Part shown: piece by piece, positions 55,606 to 64,000 of the stretch
Layout: every line of letters starts with the position of its first letter
Position numbering within the stretch: the stretch's first letter is position 1
Assembly: GCA_002077045.2 (NCBI GenBank)
Contig: KZ111161.1
Span: 490,059-554,058, forward strand
Direction of reading: 5' to 3'
DNA: 64,000 nucleotides
Source of the DNA: Rachicladosporium sp. CCFEE 5018
Taxonomy: Eukaryota > Ascomycota > Dothideomycetes > Cladosporiales > Cladosporiaceae
Notes under the pieces: model-generated
Told to the model about the DNA's origin: nothing
Databases searched by the model: none
Seen by the model: only the letters and a program-made list of their open reading frames with translations
Made by a program: the position numbers and the translations under genes

Positions 55606-58600
55606 ATGGCTTCGAAGCGGGATCGTGAAGCTGGCCTGATTAGTCCGGCGCCCTCCATGGACAAGGCGCGCAGCAAACAGGCGGATCTCGCGTCACGACT
55701 CAGCACGCCGAAGCGCCAACCTGCTGCAAGGCCGAGTCTGGGGCCCAGTAACGGCAGCGCTGTGAAGCCGAGTGTGAAGGCAGCTGTAAGATCGGCGACG
55801 ACGGTGACGAAGCCGCCGGCGCCGCGAGCGACGGGTACCGCGACGCCCACGCCAAAGCCTGCAACACAGCCTACGCCGCGACCGCTCACCACACCTACTC
55901 CGAAGCCTGCGCGCGATCTCGTCTCCCCCTCCGCGTCTAGCACCCTCCCGCCAGCATCGCCAAAACGCTCACCTCCAAAGCTCTACCACCGCTCTCAGCC
56001 CTCTGTTTCCCAGCCCCCACTCCCAGTAAAACCCCAAGGCTCTTCCCCTCAGATCCTCCGGACAAGGAAGCTAGATACCGTCGAGTCTAGCATCGCGATC
56101 GTACAGTCACATCTCACGGCTCCGGTGCGACATCTGGACCTGGGAAATGGCAAGGGAGAGGCGATTAGTATGGAGAAGCTGCGAGACGAGGCGAGGAAGT
56201 ATGAGGCTGATAGGCAGCAGCTGGGACGAGTGGTAGGAGAGCTACAGGAGGAGATCGACCGGTGTCAGGTTAAGCTTGACGCTGAGGCGAAGGTGCAGAA
56301 AGTTGAGAGGGGGAGGTTGGAGGGCGTTGTTGCGGAGCTGCAGCAACGGCTGAAGGACGCTGAGGCCGAGGCACAGGAAGAGAAACGACTGAAAGACATC
56401 GTCAGCCGGCTGGAAGACAGTCTCAGGGAGGCAGCGAAACAGGTCGAAGAATTTGAAGGGATGAAAACGGAGGCTGCGAGGGCTGAGAGGGAGTTGGTTG
56501 AGGAGAGGGAACGGCGAGTGAGGATGGGAGAGGAGGTCGCGAAGGTGAGGGCGGAGACTGTGGAGGTGAAGAAGGAGCTCAAGGGGCAGTATGAGGCCGT
56601 TGGAGAGCTCGGGAAGCAGGTGGAAGGGTTGGAGAAGGAGGTGGATGGCGCGAGAGTAAAGAGTTTGGCGGCGAGGAAGAGGATGGAAGAGATGGAGGCT
56701 GCGCGGAGAGAGGCTGAGGAGAAGCGCGAGAGGATTACAGAGGAGTTCGAAGAGGCGAGAAGGACGGCGAAGGAAGCGCAGGCTGCACTTGAGAAACAGC
56801 GCGCAGATGCACAGCAAGAGACCGAACAGAGACGCGAGAAGCTCGAGGCGGAACTGGCGCGTGCGCGAGCCGCAGTAGCAACAGCAGAGGATGAGCTCCA
56901 GCAGGCACACGCATCAGCACAAAAAGCGCGAGAAGAAAGCGAGGCCGCAGCTGCCAAAGCCGCGGACCTTGCTCAAGCACAGTCAGCTGCGGGCAGCAGG
57001 CAAGCCGAGGAGGCACTGCAGGCGCTGCGAGACACGCTTGACAGTGGGACGGAGCGAATGAAGCAGGAGATGGATGAGCTTCGCGAGCAGCTCGCGAAGT
57101 CCCAGGAGGATCATCAGGCGGCTGTAAAGTCAGCGGGGAACGCGATTGCTTCGCATGAGGCAGAGCAACTCAAGATGCAGAACGCACATCCGGATACTCT
57201 AGGAGAGAAAGAGGCCCAGCTGGAGCAGGTGCGTAGAGAGTTGGCTGGCAAAGTGGAGTCCTTGGAAGAAAGGCTTGGAAAGGCACAAGAGGACGCTGCC
57301 GAAGCAGAGAGGCTGCTGACTGAGCAGCAAGGCGCTCGTGAACAAGAGCTCGTAGTCCAAGTCAGCGCTATCGAGAAGGACCTGGCGGAAGCAAGGACGG
57401 CGAACACGGCTGTACAGAAGAAGCTCAGAGCATCACATCAGGCGTACCAGCGCGAGATGGAAGCAAAGCTTGCGAGAAGTGAAAAAGCGCTTAGCGACGC
57501 ACAGGCTGCTGGTAGACACGCAGAGGAGCAGATCAGGATCAAGGCTCAAGTGGATGAACGGGAACTTCAGGCTAAGGTCGAAGAGCTGCAAACCGCGCTC
57601 GAAGATGCGAATCGCAAGCTGGAAGACGCCAAGAAGTCAGGCGAGACGAGTCGTGAGCTCGCCGAGCAAGATCGCGACCAGGCTGAATGTGCATTGAAAT
57701 CTGAGCTCGACGAAGCACGCACCGAGGTCGCAAGCTTGAAAAGCGATCTCGAAAAGCAGACTGCAAAGACGAAGACCAAAGCCAAAGAGCGCTCTTCGCT
57801 GTCCAACAAACTCGCGAAGTTGCAAAACTTGATCAAAGAGCATGACTCGGAGCGGCATCAGCTGCAGTCGGGACTTGACGCTGCGAGACAATCCGAGGTC
57901 ATACTGAAGGGCAGCTTGGACAATGCGCAGAGATCTACGGCAGATTTGGAGAAGCGGTTGGTGGACGTGCAACAAGCGAATGAGTCGACTGCGCGGGACT
58001 TGGCGTTCCGCATCGAAGCGCTAGCAGCCAGCCAAGACCGCACTCGACAACTCGACGAAGAGCTGGCGACTGGCAAGGAACAGCTTGAATCTACTACACG
58101 GGCCCTCGAAGACCTTCGAGCCGCTAGTGAGCAGCAAGCAGAAGCCCAGCGCAAGTCACAAGAAGAGCACGACGCTGCACTGGAAGACCTTCGCCGCAGC
58201 AGAACCGACGTAGAGCGACTGGAGACTGCCCTCGAAGCTGGCGGACACGAGATCAAGTCGAGCAAAAACGAGCACGCGTCACTGAAAGACCGAATCGAGC
58301 AGCTTGAAGAGGCGCTGCAGTGTCGGTCTGATGCGGAGGCTGTTGTAAGGCGGGTGCGAGAGGAGTATGGTGCACTTGAGCTTCGATATGAGGAAGCCAA
58401 CGGCTCGCTTGCGGTAAGAAGCAATGAGCTTGAAACTTTGCTGGAGCTAGTGGGGAGCAAGGATAAGGTCATTGAGCAGCTTCGTGACGAGTTGCAGACA
58501 TCCGCCGAGAATGTACAGGTCGTCTCGACCGCGACCAACAGCGATCGGGACGCGGAAGCACAAGAGGAGCGCGAAAATCAGGCCTCGAACCACAATCTGG

Positions 58601-59448
58601 CTATCGCCAACCTCGAAACCGACCACTTCATCGCCAAGAAATCCATGCGGGCCAAGTACGAATCCACGATCCGCGATCTACGCACCACGTTAAACGCCAT
58701 GAGCGCTCGTGAAGACCTGCACACCGATCACGCGGCCCGATCACCAGGACAAAAGAAGTCTTCGCCTTTTCACGATTATAGAGCAGGCCGAGACCTGTTC
58801 CGCAGCCGAGCACAGGGTACGCGCACAGGACGCGGCGAGACGTTCTTCGCCGGAGACGACATCAAATCAGCTGAACATGGCGACGAACACGATCAAAGGC
58901 GTCCGGCCCGACAGCAGAATGCGTTCAGCGCGCTCGCTGCGTTGGAATCGCCGAGTCGGAGTGGCAGCGAGTCTCGCGTCCGCTCTGCGAGCCCGTCGGA
59001 ACGATCGAGCAGAAGCAGCATCGAGTCTGCTGTGATTGTGGAGTCTGTCGAAGATGTCGGACGCAGTGCGGCATCCCCTGCGGAGGCAGTCGACGAGATC
59101 AGCTCCCAGGCTATCGAAGATAGCGACAGCAAGGACAACTCCCCGGTCACGCCAGAGGCAGCTCCGCCTCGCACGCCCGAAGTATCGCCGTCCCGCCCTC
59201 TGCGCAGCTTTGACAGTGCGTTCGCGAAATCTCCCCCGGACTCATGGTTCGTCGACCACGACCCTGACCATGCCTACGACGTCCCAATGACACTCGAAGG
59301 CACTCTGGAGAGTATCCGTGTACAGACTGAGCAGCTGATGGAGATTAACGCCGATTTCCTGCGGGAGCACGCGATGATGGCGAAGACAAGACGGCGCGTC
59401 AGGCGAAGTGGGGCAAGATTGCGTGCGAGTAGGGCTGTCAGTCCTTGA
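55606..59448 (+). CDS. Long coiled-coil protein of unknown function, copy B
   Basis: The predicted protein has 1280 residues, the same length as copy A when started at the aligned ATG. Architecture is identical: disordered basic N-terminus, long coiled coil, Ser-rich region, LESIRVQTEQLMEINADFL, basic tail. Divergence is uneven. Residues about 375-470 differ heavily (for example RITEEFEEARRTAKEA against SAVGEKLVEVRKTAEE), then from nucleotide 57025 onward the two copies are almost identical and without indels into the next intergenic region. The family is not recognised. Confidence 0.85.
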   Translation: MASKRDREAGLISPAPSMDKARSKQADLASRLSTPKRQPAARPSLGPSNGSAVKPSVKAAVRSATTVTKPPAPRATGTATPTPKPATQPTPRPLTTPTPKPARDLVSPSASSTLPPASPKRSPPKLYHRSQPSVSQPPLPVKPQGSSPQILRTRKLDTVESSIAIVQSHLTAPVRHLDLGNGKGEAISMEKLRDEARKYEADRQQLGRVVGELQEEIDRCQVKLDAEAKVQKVERGRLEGVVAELQQRLKDAEAEAQEEKRLKDIVSRLEDSLREAAKQVEEFEGMKTEAARAERELVEERERRVRMGEEVAKVRAETVEVKKELKGQYEAVGELGKQVEGLEKEVDGARVKSLAARKRMEEMEAARREAEEKRERITEEFEEARRTAKEAQAALEKQRADAQQETEQRREKLEAELARARAAVATAEDELQQAHASAQKAREESEAAAAKAADLAQAQSAAGSRQAEEALQALRDTLDSGTERMKQEMDELREQLAKSQEDHQAAVKSAGNAIASHEAEQLKMQNAHPDTLGEKEAQLEQVRRELAGKVESLEERLGKAQEDAAEAERLLTEQQGAREQELVVQVSAIEKDLAEARTANTAVQKKLRASHQAYQREMEAKLARSEKALSDAQAAGRHAEEQIRIKAQVDERELQAKVEELQTALEDANRKLEDAKKSGETSRELAEQDRDQAECALKSELDEARTEVASLKSDLEKQTAKTKTKAKERSSLSNKLAKLQNLIKEHDSERHQLQSGLDAARQSEVILKGSLDNAQRSTADLEKRLVDVQQANESTARDLAFRIEALAASQDRTRQLDEELATGKEQLESTTRALEDLRAASEQQAEAQRKSQEEHDAALEDLRRSRTDVERLETALEAGGHEIKSSKNEHASLKDRIEQLEEALQCRSDAEAVVRRVREEYGALELRYEEANGSLAVRSNELETLLELVGSKDKVIEQLRDELQTSAENVQVVSTATNSDRDAEAQEERENQASNHNLAIANLETDHFIAKKSMRAKYESTIRDLRTTLNAMSAREDLHTDHAARSPGQKKSSPFHDYRAGRDLFRSRAQGTRTGRGETFFAGDDIKSAEHGDEHDQRRPARQQNAFSALAALESPSRSGSESRVRSASPSERSSRSSIESAVIVESVEDVGRSAASPAEAVDEISSQAIEDSDSKDNSPVTPEAAPPRTPEVSPSRPLRSFDSAFAKSPPDSWFVDHDPDHAYDVPMTLEGTLESIRVQTEQLMEINADFLREHAMMAKTRRRVRRSGARLRASRAVSP

Positions 59449-59883
59449 GCGATTTTGTGATAGGCGCGAGGGCCTAGATGTCTTGCAATTGCGATCCTTG
59501 TCAGTGTTAGCGATACCCCAGATACTCAAGCCACACCAAGCTTTCTCCCCATGAAGCTTGGCCACTTAGCGTGCTCTTCCTTATCTCGTACATATCTTGG
59601 TCTCCCTCCTCCTTCCCTATCAGCCAATGGCTATCACTCGCTTATGACAAAAGACCAGGGCCTGCCAGCCACGAGTCTGGGACACGCGGTCCTCACATGG
59701 CGAACCGACCACACCAAAGCAAAAGTCGCGCAGCTAAATGGGTAGAGATATGGCCTACATATATCTCCGTTGTAGTAAGCTTTGTGAACCATACGTTCAT
59801 GCAGTCCTTATCTGCCGTCCTTGTCCGCCAAGAGATGTTCTACCGTACTCTGGGGAGCATATAGCTATAGCTGAAGGGGCGTC
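59449..59883 (+). promoter_or_regulatory. Promoter region of the DUF3602 gene, copy B
   Basis: 435 bp. The first 124 bp match block A almost exactly. The TATA-like TACATATAT is at 59756-59764. Confidence 0.5.
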
Positions 59884-60381
59884 ATGCAACCACAGCATGC
59901 TCAAGAGGACTTTCCTCGCACCAACACGCGCGACAGCGATCGCACTCTGCTGAACGACCCCACGAGTCATCGAGAAAGCGAAGACACGCTCTGCGAGCTT
60001 CCTGATAGACATTACTACGATATGGCGACCCAAGTTGAGATAGAGCGACGACAATCATTTGGGCGCGGGGGCGCCGGAAACATCCGTGGGTTTTCATGAT
60101 ATGGAGGGGCGTCTCAGGGTTTGCCGTGCTGACACATTCCTAGGAACGAAAGAGAAGGCGCAAGTCGTAGAGAAGGTAGCGGATGCCCTAGGTACGCCTT
60201 AGCAGTAGTACTTGGTCTGTGTTTCCTCAGTACTCACGACAACGTTGCAGGGAGCGGACGACGACGCAGTAGTGTGCTCTCGTCGATTACCAGTGGGAGC
60301 TCCAGACGCGGCTCGATCGTCGATAAGATCTTTCGCCGAGAGTCGAAGGCTGAGACAGTCTCAACTGAGCACACGCATTGA
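59884..60381 (+). CDS. Small GRGGAGN-motif (DUF3602/PAR32-like) protein, copy B
   Basis: The predicted protein has 126 residues in exons 59884-60085, 60144-60191 and 60251-60381, with the same exon and intron lengths as copy A. The first junction again yields Arg (CGA). Introns are nearly identical to copy A, unlike the introns of the neighbouring SDR and Rec114-like genes, so this stretch has probably been homogenised or is under constraint. Confidence 0.72.
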
Positions 60382-60543
60382 GCTGGTCCAGGCAGGATGT
60401 CCCTAGCGATCTCATCAGAATGGCAGACATTGCTTGTGCATAGATCAGCGTCCACAACGCTACAAATCAAGATGCACTTCGTTGTTCGGAAGGACCGAAA
60501 GGATAAGTAAGAAGATCAATCACGCATTCAAGAGAATTCCCAT

Positions 60544-61517
60544 TCATTGACAAGTATATGCTCCGTCGATAATGAGAGAGTGCCCAGTAATCCACGCCCT
60601 GTCACTTGTCAGCATGCGCAATCGAATACCCCTAGTCCGAGCAACTCACGCCTCGTCACTGCACAAGAACAGCGCCGCATCCGCAACATCTTCCGGTCGC
60701 CCGAGTGAGTTCCAGGGGTGTGCTGCGGCCAAGCCAGCCTTAGTATCCACATCCTGCGTAAAGAACGCGATCATCGGAGTATCGACGAAGCCCGGGCAAA
60801 GCGCATTGACATGGATGCGATCTTTCGCATAGTCGATGGCCATCTGCTTCGTCATGCCCACGACAGCATGTTTCGAGGTCACATATGCCGGTGCTGGATG
60901 GTCAGTGTCTTCCATGTCTTCATACTCTCGTTCACGTACCGTTCGCTGTCCCAACAGTTCTAAACTCACGTTAGCAATCATCACCACAACCCCCCACCCA
61001 CCAAATCATCCAAGACTCACCCTAGCATACTAGCAGCATTAACAATCCACCCCCTCGTCCGCTCTCCCCTCGCATTCTCGCTCCTCGCCTCCTGCTTCAA
61101 CATCTGCTTTAGCGCATACTTACAACTCAACCACACCCCGCGACAATTAATCGCCATCGTCAGATCAAAATCTTTCGTCTCCATCGAATCACACCTAGCC
61201 TGCATGTTATAGCTAGTCTCAGCCGCGATGCCGGCGTAGTTGCACATAATGTCTACTCTACCGCCCCAGTCCGCGGCTTTGGAGATGAGGGCCTCGATTT
61301 GGGATTCCTGGGTTACGTCGCAGGGGATGAAGGTCGCGGCGTCTTTGCCGTGGATTTTGACGAGCTCTTCTTCGACGCCGGAGGATTTCAAGTCGGCGCA
61401 GACGATGCGGGCGCCGGAGTTGGCGAATTTGATGGCTGTGGCTTTGCCTAGTCCGGAGGACGCGCCTGTTATGACAGCGATACGGCCCTCGAGGCGGGTG
61501 TCCTTGGCTGGAGGCAT
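60544..61517 (-). CDS. Short-chain dehydrogenase/reductase with a 20-bp microexon, copy B
   Basis: The predicted protein has 271 residues in exons 61517-61021, 60959-60940, 60893-60650 and 60598-60544. All exon lengths equal copy A. Introns 1 and 2 are substantially different in sequence, and intron 2 is one base shorter (46 bp). TGASSGLG, the Ser region NAASMLG and the YVTSK catalytic pair are present. Residue differences from copy A are very few, consistent with selection on both copies. Confidence 0.88.
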
Positions 61518-62165
61518 GCTGTCCCGCTTTCACTCGGTGGATTGATCGAACGTCTGGGGATCTTGTGGATACAGTCGCAGCAGTGGTACTTCGGATGAGC
61601 TGGGCCAGGGAAGATGGAAACGAAGTTCAAGACCTCGATAGCAGCAGTCACATAGGCTCTCAAAGGTAGTGTGCTTCTTAGGACATCAACTTAGGGCTAT
61701 GGCACATATGCGAAAGCGTAGTTGTGACTTTCGTGAAGGACAATTAGATGGAAGATACGATACCGTCTTACCTCAATATGAGCTCACTGCCGGATACTAG
61801 AGCTCCTCATCGTGCACCTCGGCCAGCAAGGTCATGGCAGAGAGGAAGAAGAGGAGGTGTTGCGGCCGCGACTTGCCCGCATCGTCGGCTCATCAACCCC
61901 GCAGCGTTCAGATATATGTCGGCCGCTCGCGCGCGTCTGCACTGTTTCAGACATCAGTGTGAGAGGACGATTAGACAGCAAACAGTGTCAATGTGTCTAC
62001 AATCTTCAAAGTATCTGCTAGATATGCAACTTTTCGTGCCCCAATGCCAGACCCGTATACCTTGTAGTGTACACAGAATCAGCCCTCCTCGCGTCGCTCA
62101 AGAACTTACACACGCACAATAGCAGTCTCACTTCATGCCCATTTTCCGCACCTCGATCTGCCCAA
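61518..62165. other. Intergenic region between SDR and vigilin, copy B
   Basis: 648 bp matching 14876-15520. The frame 61748-62122 (+) is open here as in block A but lacks the substitution pattern of a protein gene. Confidence 0.5.
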
Positions 62166-64000
62166 TCACTCTCTAGCGTTCCTCGCCACAACCTCCAAGA
62201 TCACGTCTCTCGCCTCCTCAACTCCCTCCTTGCTTCCTGTAATCCCAATCGCCTCGCCCTGACTCTGATCCTTGGGCACCTGGATCTTCGTGCCAGTCTT
62301 CTTGCGAATCCTGTTGATCTCGCTACCACCAGGGCCGACCACATGCCTGTACGCCCTCGGATCTGGTAAAATCAAAAAGCCAACGGTGTCTTGCTTCGCC
62401 GCATCAGCGAGAGCTTTGTCCAGCTTCGCCTTAGCAGCAGCGATAGCCTCCGGCGAGGGACCAGCGAGCACCCAAGGGATCTCGCCTTCCTCTGACGAGC
62501 CGTGCAGGTCGTGAAGTTCCCATGAGTGGGCATTGCTGCCTGACGAGGGGTCGTCGGTGATCAAAGGCATGGCGCCTCCATTGGCGTCGCGCTTGGGAGT
62601 GGGCGCTGACGCACGTGGTGGTGGCTTCTGCCCGTCGTGGTCGACGCTAACTTTGTGATCGTTCCGTAGGCGGCGGAAGAACTGATTATTGTCGGCGATG
62701 ACGTGGTGGTACTTCCTGGGCACCTGAATTGTCTCGCCTTCCTGGTCCCGGGTGATGTCAAGGATATGCGCCTTCGCCTTCTCGACTGCATCGGGCTGGC
62801 CAGCGATATTCACCTGCGATCGCTGAGGTCCCGTCTCTGTCTGACGAGGCACATTGATCGTCACGCCGAACTGCTGCTCAAGCTGGCGACGTGTCTCGCC
62901 GCCACGGCCGATGAGCAACCTATGCTTATCGGGCTTGACTTCGGCAACATCTGTCGTCTGGCTGTCCTGATCGGAGACATGTGCCAGTATGGCAGCACAG
63001 AGCTTCTCGACCATCGCGCTCTCACCCTCAATGCGAATCGTGTTGCCTTCCGCTTCTGACTTGGGGAAGCGCACAGTGCGTGCGCGACTGCGAGAGTCAG
63101 TTGGACCGCCGGCCTTCTCGATTAGGGAGGTAAGGTTGGCACCTAGAATGTGTCAGTGTGAAACTCTCGTCATGTCTAAATCATACAGAACATACCTCCT
63201 GCACCGATGATGGTCCGGTGGTGCTTGTTCTCAATGTCAAGGTTGCGCGTCACAGTATTGTCGAACTGCTTCGCCCGCTCCTCGATCAGCTTCTTAGCAG
63301 CTTCAACAGCTTGCTTCGAGCCCTTGATCCTGACCTCAGCGCGTCCGCTTGGTCCAATGTCTTTGGCTGACGGCACGTCGACCCGCGCGCCAGTCTCGAG
63401 TCGCAGAGCCTCCATCTCGCGGCCACCGCTGCCGATGAGTGACGGAATCTGGCTCTGCGCTACAGACACTGTCGTAGAGAACGAGTTGTCCTTTACGTAT
63501 TGCAGCAAGCTCAGAAGCTCGTCGCGGCATGCATCGGCACCCTTACTCGGGCCCTTGACGATGACCTCGTTCGGCTGCTGTTGTTGCTGCTGCTTCCGCG
63601 ACGCAGGCGCATCGCCAGCTTCCGAAGCGCCGTCATCGCCACCATTGCGGGTACGTGGAAAGTTGACGCGTACACCATAGCGGTCTTGCAGTCTGTTGAC
63701 TTGCGTGCCTTGAGGTCCAATCAGATCACGATGGAACTGGGCAGGTATGTTGAGGTGGTGTGTTGCCTCGTCCTCGAGCTTCTTCGCCATGTCGAGTATG
63801 TGTTTTTTGGCAGCATTCGCCTTGGCCTCGGGGCCCTTGACCTCACACTTACCCTCCTGCAGTTGGATGTCGACATCGAACTCATCACGTAGGCGGTTGA
63901 TGTTCTCACCTCCACGTCCGATCAGGAAGCTGGCGTACTTTTGAGGGAAGTCAAAGGCAAGAGTGAAGCCGCGCTCAAGTTCGTCCTGCTTCTCCTGCTC
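62166..64000 (-). CDS. Vigilin/Scp160-like multi-KH protein, copy B, cut by the window end
   Basis: The last 593 residues are visible, in exons 64000-63196 and 63142-62166, with a 53-bp intron (63143-63195) at the same place as in copy A. KH loops GPQG, GSGG, GAGG, GRGG and GPGG are present, and the stop codon aligns with copy A. The gene continues beyond the right edge, so its 5' part should show what copy A lost in the N-gap. Confidence 0.9.

Larger units (their letters stand above)
46477..64000 (+). repeat. Block B of the segmental duplication
   Basis: This is the second copy of the seven-gene block. Its match to block A begins inside dynamin exon 2, because position 1 of the window already lies in that exon. 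The true left edge of the duplication is therefore not visible, and the right edge lies beyond the window. Confidence 0.97.

Overview
The window looks like nuclear DNA of a filamentous or yeast-like ascomycete (Pezizomycotina). Genes are dense and monocistronic, carry short introns (about 45-66 bp, GT-AG, with CTRAY-like branch sites), and encode fungal orthologues such as an RSC9-type ARID protein, PEX11, a Git1-type permease, a DOA4-type ubiquitin protease with a rhodanese domain, VPS27 and an Scp160/vigilin KH protein. A duplicated genome such as that of the black yeast Hortaea werneckii (Dothideomycetes) would fit. That is an inference from gene content and the duplication, not something the sequence names.

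Layout. Positions 1-19053 (block A) and 46477-64000 (block B) are two diverged, collinear, same-orientation copies of one region. In order they hold a dynamin-like GTPase (+), RSC9 (-), a Rec114-like meiotic protein (+), a 1280-residue coiled-coil protein (+), a small GRGGAGN/DUF3602 protein (+), a four-exon short-chain dehydrogenase (-) and a multi-KH vigilin (-). Block A ends inside vigilin at a run of exactly 100 Ns (19054-19153). The sequence after the gap starts inside a different gene, a PhyH-type dioxygenase. The apparent tandem duplication could therefore be real, or it could be a scaffolding join of two homeologous contigs.

The single-copy middle (19154-46391) holds the PhyH fragment, a Git1-like transporter, a small secreted cysteine-rich protein, mitochondrial bL33, PEX11, an HhH-fold protein, a HIRAN-SNF2-RING ATPase, a 2-hydroxyacid dehydrogenase, a Ser/Thr-rich membrane protein, a SIS-domain isomerase, a DOA4-like USP, VPS27 and a GMPPA-like nucleotidyltransferase. 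VPS27 and the DOA4-like USP are divergent neighbours, and both families act in ubiquitin-dependent endosomal sorting.

The two blocks show uneven decay. Dynamin A has an in-frame stop just before the G3 motif while copy B is open. Rec114 B has lost one base near its C-terminus while copy A is intact. Divergence is patchy: long stretches, including intergenic DNA, are almost identical and adjoin strongly diverged stretches, which suggests gene conversion between copies. Most exon boundaries below were derived by hand from splice signals, reading frame and comparison of the two copies.
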